A stretch of 64,000 nt of DNA from Phycisphaerae bacterium (lineage in GTDB: Bacteria > Planctomycetota > Phycisphaerae > UBA1845 > Fen-1342). A model generated the notes under the pieces. It was not told the origin of the DNA and did not search any database. It saw only the letters and a list, made by a program, of their open reading frames with translations. Within the stretch, counting starts at the first letter, position 1. Every line of letters starts with the position of its first letter. The position numbers were made by a program, and so were the translations under genes. Of the stretch, positions 1 to 12,202 are shown piece after piece. The DNA lies in the NCBI GenBank assembly GCA_022072445.1, contig JAJVHV010000031.1, positions 62,001-126,000 on the forward strand, read 5' to 3'.

Positions 1-1290
<1,290 letters not shown>

Positions 1291-1517
1291 CGTGACCCTC
1301 AACCTTCGCCAGATTCGGCCAAGTGAGGCATCATACGGCGATTCGTTCCGACCGGAAATCGGTCCCGCCGTCGGCGCAGCGCACAGCCCGACGCGCAGCA
1401 GTTGCGCGGCGGGTGATCGCCGGGCGGAGCTGACAACGGGGCTTCCGATAATCGACGTAGCAATCAGCGCGTGCGACTCGGGACCGGCGCGGTCCGGGCG
1501 CCGCCCGGGAGTCACCC

Positions 1518-3308
1518 ATGAGCAAGATCAAGTTCCACACCATCCGCCTCAGTCTCACAAGCGTCGCCGGATGCGTGCTGCTGGCTGGCTGTCCCGCGAC
1601 CGAACAAGGGGCGATCACGACACAGACGATCGTCGCCGCCGCCGGCGGGACAATCGTGACGTCCGACGGCGTCTCGCTGGACATTCCGGCGGGAGCCCTT
1701 CTGGCGGACACGGAGATCAAGGTAACGACGTTGTCGAGTGCGGCGCTGACGGCGGTCGACGGCGCATTCGTGGCTGGCGTTATCCTCGAGCCGGACGGCC
1801 TGACGCTCAGCGCTCCCGCGACGCTGCGGGTGCCGCTGCCGGCTCCGTGGTCGAGCGACAGCCCGCCTGTGGAGCTGTTTTTCAAAGGCGATTCACCGGG
1901 CCTGGCCGTTCCGACTGGCGCGCTGGTGAGCCTGTCGGACGACCGGACGACGGCGCTGTTCGAGATCACGCACTTCAGCGGCCGAATCTGCGCGAACAAC
2001 TGCCATGAGGGAGTACGGGAATTTCTCGCGTCCTCGTTCGCCACCCGCGGCTGCGCCCAGGACACGTGGCAGGCGCGCGTGGTGGGGCGATACCCGGGGC
2101 TCGTATTCGAGGCGTGCGACAAGATCAACGCCGACGTGATTCAGTGCGTGCTTGACACGTTTTTCGACGACTTCGGCGGCTGGGACGGAGGCGTCGACAT
2201 TCCGGAGGAGCAGTTGCAGCAACTGGCGCAGTACGCCGAGCAGGGGCGTCACGTGGTGTTCATTTTCGGGAAGGACCGGATCGCGGCGCGCAGCGGCGCG
2301 CGGCAGTTCTACGGCCTGGTGGCGCACTCGGCGATCGTGGAGAAGAAGGACGGCATCTGGCAGCTTCGAAACGCGTTCGTCCCGAACAGTCTCTCGCGCG
2401 AGCTGGCGGCCATCGACTACACGAATCTGATCTGGTGGCCGCTCTCCAACGTGAACAACTTCCGCAACCTGGCCAACGGCGTGGCGCTGGAGCTGGCCGT
2501 GTGCGGCACACCGGGATGCCTGGGCTCGTCGAATCCGCTGTTGGGCGAGACGCATCCGCTGCTGCCGCTGGAGCAGCGGCTCGTCCCGTGGAACGCCGTA
2601 CACGTCTACGTCGAACGTGCTCAGAACGCGCCGTGCAATCGCCTGTCGGGCTGCTGGCGCTTCGAGACCAGCGCGGCGGATGGAAGCCCCGGGACGCTGC
2701 TGGTCCGGTTTGACCAGGAAGGCGGCGTGCTGAGCGTCCACTTCTCCAACGTCGAGGAAGGGCATGACGGACAACCTGACGTCGAAGTGTTCACCGAGGT
2801 GTTCCGGTTTGCCGCACCCAACGCGACGCCGATTCAGGACGCGATCGAGTCGCTCGACGAGGTGGTGGAACTGTCCGCCGACCAGACGGCATTTCACGCC
2901 GAGTTCCACGTCGAGATGGGAAGCCGCGATTCGAACGGGGCGCTGACCTCGAAGACCGGCTACTACTTCTCATTCACCGACGCGCACTTCTCGGCGAACG
3001 AACCGGACGAATACTTCGATGCGACGTACACGCTTCTCACGCGCTTCACGACCTACGACGAAACCGGTGCGCCGCAGGTCAGCGAGCAGTCGTTCTCGGC
3101 ACCCATTCGCGCGTGGCTTGTGCCGTGTCCGACCGTCGAGGAGGGCACGCTGATCACCCAGGAGCAGCTCGTCGAACAACTCGGCGACGACATCGACTTC
3201 AATCTCGACTTCTGCGGTGCAGGCGCCGTCAGCACAGCCCCGCTGACCATGCTGGGACTGGCCGCCATGCGACGAACCAGCACCGGCGCGCGACGGCGCC
3301 GGTGCTGA
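1518..3308 (+). CDS. Secreted lipoprotein of unknown function
   Basis: A 596-residue protein with a lipoprotein signal peptide: basic start, hydrophobic stretch and a lipobox LLAGC near residues 22-26, so it is probably membrane-anchored. Residues 40-150 ([21 protein letters not shown] and following) resemble the ZU5-like segment common in secreted bacterial proteins, with a repeated beta pattern. The rest is not recognised; it contains paired cysteines ([14 protein letters not shown]) and acidic stretches. The ATG at 1518 is preceded by GGGAGTCACCC, a reasonable ribosome site. The C-terminus ends in an Arg run (RRRRC), and the gene is convergent with the next one. No function is proposed. 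Confidence 0.8.
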   Translation: MSKIKFHTIRLSLTSVAGCVLLAGCPATEQGAITTQTIVAAAGGTIVTSDGVSLDIPAGALLADTEIKVTTLSSAALTAVDGAFVAGVILEPDGLTLSAPATLRVPLPAPWSSDSPPVELFFKGDSPGLAVPTGALVSLSDDRTTALFEITHFSGRICANNCHEGVREFLASSFATRGCAQDTWQARVVGRYPGLVFEACDKINADVIQCVLDTFFDDFGGWDGGVDIPEEQLQQLAQYAEQGRHVVFIFGKDRIAARSGARQFYGLVAHSAIVEKKDGIWQLRNAFVPNSLSRELAAIDYTNLIWWPLSNVNNFRNLANGVALELAVCGTPGCLGSSNPLLGETHPLLPLEQRLVPWNAVHVYVERAQNAPCNRLSGCWRFETSAADGSPGTLLVRFDQEGGVLSVHFSNVEEGHDGQPDVEVFTEVFRFAAPNATPIQDAIESLDEVVELSADQTAFHAEFHVEMGSRDSNGALTSKTGYYFSFTDAHFSANEPDEYFDATYTLLTRFTTYDETGAPQVSEQSFSAPIRAWLVPCPTVEEGTLITQEQLVEQLGDDIDFNLDFCGAGAVSTAPLTMLGLAAMRRTSTGARRRRC

Positions 3309-3370
3309 TCCCGTTCGGCGCCCGTCCGGGCGGCGCGGCGCCGACACTGCCAGCGCTTCGATTCCGCCGC

Positions 3371-4963
3371 TCAGCAGCCGCCGCCGCTGAGCGCCGCGAC
3401 AAACCCGTCGACGTCGAAGCCGTTGACGAACCCGTCGGCGTTGACGTCGCCGGCGCCCGAGTGGCAGGGCGTGCCCACGCCGGTCAGCAGATCGACAAAC
3501 GAGTCGACATCAAATCCGTTCACCGAGCCGTCGCAATTCGTGTCGCAGGGCGAAAAGCTCTCGCACTCGTCGGGGATGCCGTTCTCATTCGCGTCCAGGC
3601 TCGTGCCGAACGCAATATCGACCCAGTCATCCTCGCCGTTGCCATTGCAGTCATTCCCGGGAAGCTGAATCTCCTCAATGTCGGGATTGAAGCCGCATGC
3701 GGGCAGCGTGAACACGACCGGGCAGCAGGCCGGACCGCCGGCGGGTCCGACGTAAAGCGTGAACGGTGCACCGGCCTTGATGACGAGGAGCCGCAAACCA
3801 AAGAAGCACAGGCGCCCCGAGATGAGCTGGTTCGACGCACATCCGTTCACAGCGCCCGCCGCGTTGATGCTGTTTCGGAAATTGGTCGCGATGCCGCAGG
3901 TCGTGGTCGAGCCGGGCGTGTTGTTATCGACGATGTCGGTGAACACGCCGGTGGCCGATTCGATCCGCCAAGACCAGTTGATGTTGTTCGCATTGCCGGT
4001 GATCTTGTAGACCTTCGTCGTCGGCGCGCCGGCAGGGGGGCAGAGCGTGGGCGTACAGACCGCCGAGCCGGAGTAGTGCCCGTTCTGCGATGTGTTGCCG
4101 TAGAAGCCGATCATCGGCCCGAGCGGGTCGGGGCAGAGCCCGAAGCCGAAGTCGTAGCACTCCATGGGATTGAACGAACCGTCGCGCGGATTGTCATCGA
4201 CCCAGACATCCTTGTTTTGCGAATCCGGATTCGACGGGTTCTTTGTCCCCCAGAGCATCGGTTGGCCGCCCTCGGCGAGCAGCATCTGGCCGCCGGCGCT
4301 GAAGCCCTGCGACAGGACCATGCAGTACCCGCCGGAGCCGTCCACCGGCAGTTGGTGGAACAGCCCGCTTGGGCAGAGATCGATGTCGGCGAAGTAGTAG
4401 CCGCCTGGATTGCACGGCAGGACGCCGAAGTTGTACACCACGCCGCTGTACGTCGAACCCGAGCCGAACCAACTGCAGTCAATCCAATCTTCCAACGTGA
4501 AGACGGCGACCATGCAATTCTGCGATCCGCCCGCGACCGGGCAGGGACCCCAGTACCACGCAAACTCGATCCGCTCGGAGATTGAGCCGTGGCAATTCGG
4601 ACAGCCCAGCACCATGTCGTTGCAGGTGTACACGCCGTCGATCCCGCCTGGCCCGAAGAACCAGCGGCTGCCACCCTGCCCGCAATCCGGGCAATAGGTC
4701 TCCACCGGAGCCGCTGGCATCGCGACGCGCTGCGGCTCGTAATTGTCAAAACAGAGCAGGTCGGTGCACAGCGAGCCAATCGCCCCGTCGCCCACCGGAA
4801 TCCAGGGCGTGGTAAGCCGCCGATCGGGTGCGATCCCGGCGACAGCGATGGGCGAGACGCGCACGCCGGCCGGCGCGGGCTGAAGCTGCGGTCCGTCGGC
4901 CGCGCAGATTTGCCACGAGGAGACGAGCAGGAGCGACACTAGGGTCGCGATTCGCGCTGACAC
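3371..4963 (-). CDS. Secreted cysteine-rich protein with C-terminal dockerin-like tag
   Basis: About 530 residues from a GTG at 4963, chosen because GGAG lies eight bases upstream and a signal peptide follows directly (SARIATLVSLLLVSSWQICAADG). The ATG at 5077 would put 38 charged residues before it. The body has many cysteines, including CPDCG and CPNCHG pairs, and Gly/Asn/Trp-rich segments typical of extracellular proteins. The last 60 residues carry two calcium-loop repeats, CDTNCDGSVNGFDVDSFVDLL and GDVNADGFVNGFDVDGFVAAL, preceded by a third EF-like stretch, NDCNGNGEDDW...LDANENGIPDECE. The same tag ends three other proteins in this window. No enzymatic motif is recognised. Confidence 0.85.
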   Translation of the reverse strand: MSARIATLVSLLLVSSWQICAADGPQLQPAPAGVRVSPIAVAGIAPDRRLTTPWIPVGDGAIGSLCTDLLCFDNYEPQRVAMPAAPVETYCPDCGQGGSRWFFGPGGIDGVYTCNDMVLGCPNCHGSISERIEFAWYWGPCPVAGGSQNCMVAVFTLEDWIDCSWFGSGSTYSGVVYNFGVLPCNPGGYYFADIDLCPSGLFHQLPVDGSGGYCMVLSQGFSAGGQMLLAEGGQPMLWGTKNPSNPDSQNKDVWVDDNPRDGSFNPMECYDFGFGLCPDPLGPMIGFYGNTSQNGHYSGSAVCTPTLCPPAGAPTTKVYKITGNANNINWSWRIESATGVFTDIVDNNTPGSTTTCGIATNFRNSINAAGAVNGCASNQLISGRLCFFGLRLLVIKAGAPFTLYVGPAGGPACCPVVFTLPACGFNPDIEEIQLPGNDCNGNGEDDWVDIAFGTSLDANENGIPDECESFSPCDTNCDGSVNGFDVDSFVDLLTGVGTPCHSGAGDVNADGFVNGFDVDGFVAALSGGGC

Positions 4964-5098
4964 GGTGGGTTCTCCGAGGATTCGGACGCACTTCTTCGGC
5001 CACCAACGCCCGAGCGAACGTGGCCGTCCACCCAATGATGCGTCCGTCGCCCGGCGACCTCTCAGCGGGGGGCGCATATTTTGTGAAGAAATGCGAAG

Positions 5099-5458
5099 TT
5101 AGATAGCGGAATTACCCCGTTCGCCCGTGCGTATCCGGACGCAGTCGTCGATCGGCAGAACGAAAATCTTGCCGTCGCCCACCGCCCCCGTTCCCCCGCT
5201 TCGCGCGCCTTCGACGATTGCCTGAACCGCGCGCTCCACGTACGGGTCGTTAACCGCGATCGTGATTTGCGTCCGGCGGACCATCCGCGGTTTGACCTCC
5301 ACACCGCGGACGTACTCGACCTCGCCGTGCAGGCGCCCGTGCCCCTCCACCGGCTGGACCGTCAGACGGAAATTATCGCCCTCGTCCAGGACGGCCTGGA
5401 GCTTGCTCTGCACGGCGTCGAGCCGATCGGGACGAATGATCGCGATCACGAGTTTCAT
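5099..5458 (-). CDS. glnB: PII nitrogen regulatory protein
   Basis: A 119-residue PII signal protein, the usual family length, which senses 2-oxoglutarate and ATP/ADP and gates its partner. The start MKLVIAIIRPDRLDAVQ and the end GDGKIFVLPIDDCVRIRTGE are both diagnostic. Aligning the T-loop (GHGRLHGEVEYVRGVEVKPR) with E. coli GlnB puts Val where the uridylylated Tyr51 would be; a Tyr lies six positions earlier. UMP modification of the classical kind is therefore unlikely. The gene starts 21 bases after the ammonium transporter stop, on the same strand, so the pair should be co-transcribed and this PII probably regulates that transporter, in the manner of GlnK. Confidence 0.95.
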   Translation of the reverse strand: MKLVIAIIRPDRLDAVQSKLQAVLDEGDNFRLTVQPVEGHGRLHGEVEYVRGVEVKPRMVRRTQITIAVNDPYVERAVQAIVEGARSGGTGAVGDGKIFVLPIDDCVRIRTGERGNSAI

Positions 5459-5479
5459 GGCGGGTCCGCTCGCAAGGTC

Positions 5480-6742
5480 TTACAGATCGAAATGATACCC
5501 GCGCTCGCCGTGGACGGTGAGGTCCAACCCGTCACGCTCCTGCTCATCATCGCAGCGCAGACCGATCGTGTGCTTGACCGCCAGCCCGATAACGAGCGTG
5601 CCGATGGAGCAATAGACGATCGTCGCTGCCGCTCCCACAAGCTGCTTGACAAGCTGCGCCGCGTCGCCGTGAATCAGCCCGACGACCGGGATCATGCAGA
5701 AGATGCCCGTCGCCAGCGCGCCCCATAGCCCGCCGACGCCGTGCACGCCAAATGCATCCAGCGAGTCATCGTAGCCCAGCCGACTCTTGAGCCGGACGGC
5801 GGCGTAGCAGGCCAGCGACGCCACGCTACCGACGACGATGGCCCAGCACGGGGCGACGTGGCCGGCCGCGGGTGTAATGGCGACGAGTCCGGCGACAATG
5901 CCGGACGCCATTCCCAGACTGGTCGGCTTGCCGTGATGCCACCACTCGATCAGCATCCAGACCAGGGCGGCCGAGGCGGCGGCGGTTTGCGTGGTCGTGA
6001 AGGCCAGCCCGGCGATGTGGCCGGCGACGGGCATCTCCGCCGCGACGGCGCTGCCCGCGTTGAATCCGAACCAGCCGAACCAGAGCAGCCCGGCGCCGGT
6101 CAGCGTGAGAACCAGGTTGCTGGGCAAAATTGCCCCGGCGGGATAGTCGCGCCGTGGGCCGAGCAAAGCGGCCAGGATCAGCGCTGAAACGCCCGCGGCG
6201 ATGTGCACGACCGTTCCGCCGGCAAAATCGAGCACGCCGTATTTGAAAAGCCAGCCTTCCGGCGCCCAGACCCAGTGTGCCAGCGGGTCATATACCAGCG
6301 TGGACCAGAGCAGGATGAAGACGACGTAGCCGGAAAATTTCACGCGTTCGGCGATCGCGCCGCTGATCAGCGCGGGAGTGATGATTGCGAACTTCCCCTG
6401 GAACATGACGAACACAAGTTCGGGAATCGCCTTGTCGGCGTAGTCGGCGGTGTGCCGCAGATTCTGAAGGAGCACATAGTCCCAGCTCCAGCCGATCCAG
6501 CCGCCGACGCTCTGGCCGAAGGCCAGACAATATCCGATCGCGATCCACTGCACGCCGATCACCGCCATCGCGACGAAGCTGTGCATCATCGTGGTCAGGA
6601 CGTTCTTCTGGCGGACCATGCCGCCGTAAAACAGAGCCAACCCAGGCACCATGAGCAGCACAAGCGCCGAGCTGGCCAGCATCCACGCCGTGCTGCCGGA
6701 GTCGAACGTGGTAGCCGATTGAGTTGCGAGAAGTGCGGCCAA
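5480..6742 (-). CDS. amt: Ammonium transporter
   Basis: An Amt-family inner-membrane ammonium channel of about 420 residues with about 11 hydrophobic segments. Family hallmarks include LFYGGMVRQKNVLTTMMHS near the N-terminus, LWFGWFGFNAGSA, a pore-type His in DAFGVHGVGG, and the C-terminal tail LTVHGERGY that contacts PII proteins. I chose TTG at 6742 because GGAGG lies eight bases upstream; the frame continues to another TTG at 6793, which has no clear ribosome site. The PII gene follows directly, forming the common amt-glnK arrangement, so expression is probably nitrogen-controlled, although no promoter motif was recognised. Confidence 0.95.
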   Translation of the reverse strand: MAALLATQSATTFDSGSTAWMLASSALVLLMVPGLALFYGGMVRQKNVLTTMMHSFVAMAVIGVQWIAIGYCLAFGQSVGGWIGWSWDYVLLQNLRHTADYADKAIPELVFVMFQGKFAIITPALISGAIAERVKFSGYVVFILLWSTLVYDPLAHWVWAPEGWLFKYGVLDFAGGTVVHIAAGVSALILAALLGPRRDYPAGAILPSNLVLTLTGAGLLWFGWFGFNAGSAVAAEMPVAGHIAGLAFTTTQTAAASAALVWMLIEWWHHGKPTSLGMASGIVAGLVAITPAAGHVAPCWAIVVGSVASLACYAAVRLKSRLGYDDSLDAFGVHGVGGLWGALATGIFCMIPVVGLIHGDAAQLVKQLVGAAATIVYCSIGTLVIGLAVKHTIGLRCDDEQERDGLDLTVHGERGYHFDL

Positions 6743-6793
6743 GCAGCGTTCCTCCGTGGCGGGCTCCGGCGGGAAGCGCAGATTCGCCGACAA

Positions 6794-7244
6794 GTCTCAA
6801 TCGTCAGATCGCCGGACCCGGCTGGAGCGGAACGGTGCTGGTGGTCGCGGAAGTCCGTCGTCGCACGCGACCCCCCGTGCAGCAATTGCGCGGCGTCGCA
6901 ATAGGTCTCGGCGTGTCGGGCGGGAATGCGGCCCCGTCTCGACCGAGCCGCGACCGTAAGGGAGCGCTTTCCGGCCGCGCTCGACCAAGGCGCGCTCGCC
7001 GGATCCGAGCCGCGACCGCAAGGGAGCGCTTTCCTCGCCGCGCTCGACGGCACCCGTCGCCGAGCGCAAACGCGCGGGGCTGGGAAACCGCTTGCTGACG
7101 CGCGCGGCTCGGTCACTGGCCGGCTCCGGTTTGCGGCTCGCCCGCCAGGCGACGATCGGTGGCCCGCGTCGCTCCGTCCGCGTCGGAGTGCTCTCACGGC
7201 GCGATTTCGATATAGTGAACGTCGACCAGACCGTCGTCGCCAGC
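6794..7244. other. Intergenic region with short interspersed repeats
   Basis: No gene is supported here. The stretch lies between the amt start and a tRNA. It holds two direct copies of a GAGCCGCGACCG(T/C)AAGGGAGCGC element 62 bases apart, plus a third copy in inverted orientation. Translations of the region in several frames are Arg-rich and low in complexity, as expected for GC-rich non-coding DNA. Confidence 0.7.
6945..7034 (+). repeat. Two direct copies of a 28-base interspersed repeat
   Basis: Copies at 6945-6972 and 7007-7034 share GAGCCGCGACCG, then T or C, then AAGGGAGCGCTTTCC, one mismatch in 28 bases. A related inverted copy lies at about 7084-7113 (AAACCGCTTGCTGACGCG followed by CGCGGCTCGG), which could fold back on either. 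A GC-richer cousin of this element recurs near 7.4, 13.8, 14.0 and 39.4 kb. Confidence 0.75.
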
Positions 7245-7317
7245 GGGCCCATAGCTCAGCGGTTAGAGCGGCGGACTCATAATCCGTTGGTCGCAGGTTC
7301 GAATCCTGCTGGGCCCA
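7245..7317 (+). tRNA. tRNA with CAU anticodon, probably tRNA-Ile2
   Basis: A 73-base cloverleaf. The acceptor stem GGGCCCA pairs with TGGGCCC and the discriminator is A. The D-arm is GCTC/GAGC with an AGCGGTTA loop; the anticodon stem-loop is GCGGA-CTCATAA-TCCGT, so the anticodon is CAU; the T-arm is GCAGG-TTCGAAT-CCTGC. CCA is not encoded. The TAGCTCAG D-arm and the GACTCATAATC..TTGGTCGC context resemble the isoleucine tRNA whose C34 is modified to lysidine, rather than elongator or initiator methionine tRNA. That identity is inference from sequence similarity. Confidence 0.9.
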
Positions 7318-9809
<2,492 letters not shown>

Positions 9810-9877
9810 GAAGCTGCGGCGAACGACTCGCGGCGTTGTGGCTCGGTGTCGGTTCTCCCTCACTTCGGCGACAGTGC

Positions 9878-9960
9878 GGCGACTTCGGCGGCGTCCCGAT
9901 CCCGAACAAGGTTGTCGTTAAGCTCACCGACGGCATCCTGCGCGTCGAACGCGGCTGGGA
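9878..9960 (+). pseudogene. 3' remnant of a G8-like secreted-protein gene
   Basis: The translation GDFGGVPIPNKVVVKLTDG almost matches the C-terminal end of the complete gene at 11257-12081 (GDFGAVPIPNKAVVKLTNG), and the DNA aligns closely over about 56 bases (9878-9933 with 11998-12053). No start or N-terminal part is present, so this is a leftover tail. It sits directly upstream of the propeller gene at 10029. Confidence 0.7.
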
Positions 9961-10028
9961 GTGCGGACTCTTCTGGTATGATGGCGGCAGGGGGCCGGGG
10001 GTTGGTCTGGGCGCGGTAGGAGCACGTC

Positions 10029-11255
10029 ATGCGCACGTTGAGAATCATGTCGGGCGTCTGCGTCGGCTGGCTCGTGTCGGTGGCGCTGGCCCAGATTCCG
10101 CCGGGGTATGAGGTGATCCAGATCACGGACGGGACCTACTACGACTTCGGGCCGAAGATCAACAATCACGGTCAGATCGTCTTCACGCGCTGGTACGACA
10201 CGAACGACCGCTCGACCGAGGAGATTTTCCTCTACGATCCGGCCCAGGGCGGGCTCATCCAGTTGACGAACGACAACATTCAGGACGTGGGGGCGGTGAT
10301 CAATGACGACGGCGTGATCGCCTGGAGCCGCGGCATCGGACCGACCGACCCGGATACGCAGGAGCCGGGGCTTGAGATCATGGTTCGCACGCCGGACGGT
10401 CAAATCACGCGGATCACGGACAACGCGTTCACGGATTATCCGCCTGCCATTAACAGCGCCGCCCACATGGTCTGGGAGGCGGAGACCGCCTACGGTGGTT
10501 GCGCCGGGTTTGGCGCGGACCTTTTCTTTTATGACGGGCAATCCATTGAGGCCATTACCGAGGACGGAGTCTCCAGTCTGTTGCTGAACCAATCTCCCGC
10601 CATCAACGACTTCGACCAGATCGTGTGGGCGAAATACGATTTCTGTCCCGATCCATGGGAGTCGGAGATTTGGATGTGGGATCAGGCCGTCTCCACGAAG
10701 CTGACCACGGACCAGTTTGAGCCCGCGTCACCCACAATCAACAATAGTGCGCTGGTGGGCTGGTTTCACCGGCCTCTGCCGGGTCAGCACGCGCTCCAAG
10801 TCTGGCAATCGGGCGTGACGACGGACCTGACAGACTGGGGGACAGGGCCGGTTCTGAATGACCTCGGTCACATTGCGTTCATCCGCTGGCATGATGCCAA
10901 CAGCACTTGGCAGCAATGGCTCTATCGGGATGAACGCTTCTGGCAACTGTCGGACGATCCGTTCTGGAATCGAGATGGGGATATCAACAACAACGGAGAG
11001 GTTGTCTGGGCGTCGGGGCCAACGTTTGCGTCCGGCATTCGATTCGTTCGGCGATTCATGGCCGGCGACCTGAACTGTGACGGCTCCGTCAATGGCTTCG
11101 ACATTGACGCCTTTACTCTGGCGCTCACGAGCCGCACGGAATACTTGAGTGTGTACCCATCGTGTGACCCAATGCTGGGAGACACAAACGCAGACGGTTC
11201 TTTTGACGGTTTCGATATCGACTCGTTTGTTCATGCTCTAATCGAAGGAGGTTGA
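10029..11255 (+). CDS. Secreted propeller-like protein with dockerin-like tag (copy 1)
   Basis: A 408-residue exported protein with signal peptide MRTLRIMSGVCVGWLVSVALAQ. Residues 25-340 are six or seven repeats of a PxINxxGQIVWxRY... block followed by an aspartate-rich strand (EIFLYD, LFFYDG, EIWMWD, QWLYRD), suggesting a beta-propeller. Residues 345-408 are two dockerin-like calcium loops (GDLNCDGSVNGFDIDAF and GDTNADGSFDGFDIDSF). The ATG at 10029 has GGAG upstream. A paralogue with the same plan lies at 27188-28393. The next gene starts two bases after this stop with a strong ribosome site, so the two form an operon. Its ligand is unknown. Confidence 0.85.
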   Translation: MRTLRIMSGVCVGWLVSVALAQIPPGYEVIQITDGTYYDFGPKINNHGQIVFTRWYDTNDRSTEEIFLYDPAQGGLIQLTNDNIQDVGAVINDDGVIAWSRGIGPTDPDTQEPGLEIMVRTPDGQITRITDNAFTDYPPAINSAAHMVWEAETAYGGCAGFGADLFFYDGQSIEAITEDGVSSLLLNQSPAINDFDQIVWAKYDFCPDPWESEIWMWDQAVSTKLTTDQFEPASPTINNSALVGWFHRPLPGQHALQVWQSGVTTDLTDWGTGPVLNDLGHIAFIRWHDANSTWQQWLYRDERFWQLSDDPFWNRDGDINNNGEVVWASGPTFASGIRFVRRFMAGDLNCDGSVNGFDIDAFTLALTSRTEYLSVYPSCDPMLGDTNADGSFDGFDIDSFVHALIEGG

Positions 11256-11256
11256 C

Positions 11257-12081
11257 GTGCCGACCCGAAGTGAATGCAGGAGTACATTATTGCTGATCTG
11301 CTTTGCGATTAGTTCGTCGCTTGCACATGCAACGGTCTATACATTTACCGGAAACCAGAACAGCCGATGGGCACTTCCGGGAAACTGGGACCCGCCGACC
11401 GGAAAACCCGGCGCTGGCGACAAGGCCATCATCCCCAATGGCAAGACGTGTCTGGTGGACAGCGACGAGGCCGCCGAGGTCGTCGAAATCGCCAGCGGCG
11501 CGACGCTCACCATCGCCGGCAAGACGCTGCTGATGCAAGAGAACATCGGAACCAGCCAGCATCTCGGCATCGCGCTCGATGGCACACTGCGTTTTGAGAT
11601 CGCCGCCAGCGAGCGCGGCGTGATCAGCTATAATGGCAGCTTTCACATCACGGGCAGCGGCACGGCGCTGGCCGACGGGGGCAACGGGCACGGCGGGTTG
11701 CTGGAGAACCTCTCGGACACCGATACCTTGACGGTTAGCAACGGCATTACGCTCCAGGGAACGCTGACGCTGCGGATCGCGAAACTGGTGATCGAGAGCG
11801 GCGGCCTGCTGCTGGTGGACGACGCGGCCGACGAGATGCGAATTGAGGACAACGGCACGCAGCGCGACATCGAGGGCGGCGGGACGCTCCGCGTCAGCGC
11901 CGGCGACCTGGTCCTGGAACGCGAGGCCGTCCCCAACCTCAACTTCACCGGCCGGCTCGAAGTGCTCGGCGGGCAGATGACGCTGCTCGGCAGCGGGGGC
12001 GACTTCGGCGCGGTCCCGATCCCGAACAAGGCGGTCGTCAAGCTTACGAACGGCCAAGCGCGGCGCGTCAGCGCACCGTGA
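11257..12081 (+). CDS. Secreted G8-like/beta-helix protein (copy 1, complete)
   Basis: 274 residues from a GTG at 11257, preceded by GAAGGAGG and only two bases after the upstream stop. A signal peptide (LLLICFAISSSLAHA) is followed by YTFTGNQNSRWALPGNWDP, then GKPGAGDKAIIPNGKTCLV and repeated short beta strands (VEIASGATLTIAGKTLLM, LTVSNGITLQGTLTLRIAKL, LRVSAGDLVLE). This layout resembles G8-type and right-handed beta-helix surface proteins. No dockerin tag is present. It pairs with the upstream propeller gene; the same pair recurs at 27188-28926. No catalytic residues are recognised. Confidence 0.8.
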   Translation: MPTRSECRSTLLLICFAISSSLAHATVYTFTGNQNSRWALPGNWDPPTGKPGAGDKAIIPNGKTCLVDSDEAAEVVEIASGATLTIAGKTLLMQENIGTSQHLGIALDGTLRFEIAASERGVISYNGSFHITGSGTALADGGNGHGGLLENLSDTDTLTVSNGITLQGTLTLRIAKLVIESGGLLLVDDAADEMRIEDNGTQRDIEGGGTLRVSAGDLVLEREAVPNLNFTGRLEVLGGQMTLLGSGGDFGAVPIPNKAVVKLTNGQARRVSAP

Positions 12082-12202
12082 CAGTGCACCGTGCCAGTAC
12101 CGCGTCAGTTTCGGTATCATGAAGCGAGTCGGCCGGCCGTTGGCGCGCCGCGCGATCCATCCGGCGAGCAGGGGCCGCGCCGCGCATCAAGATGGAGTCG
12201 CC

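Noticed and set aside
4584-4608. CPNCHG as a heme c site in the protein at 3371
   Set aside because: It lies in a Gly-rich cysteine-paired region (CPDCG upstream), more like a zinc-ribbon or disulfide pattern; no cytochrome context.
4111-4779. Long minus-strand frame
   Set aside because: It overlaps the dockerin-tagged gene in another frame and has an Arg/Ala-rich, motif-free translation typical of a GC-rich shadow.
6743-6900. Sigma-54 promoter upstream of amt
   Set aside because: No TGGCAC-N5-TTGC-like pair was found by eye on the minus strand.
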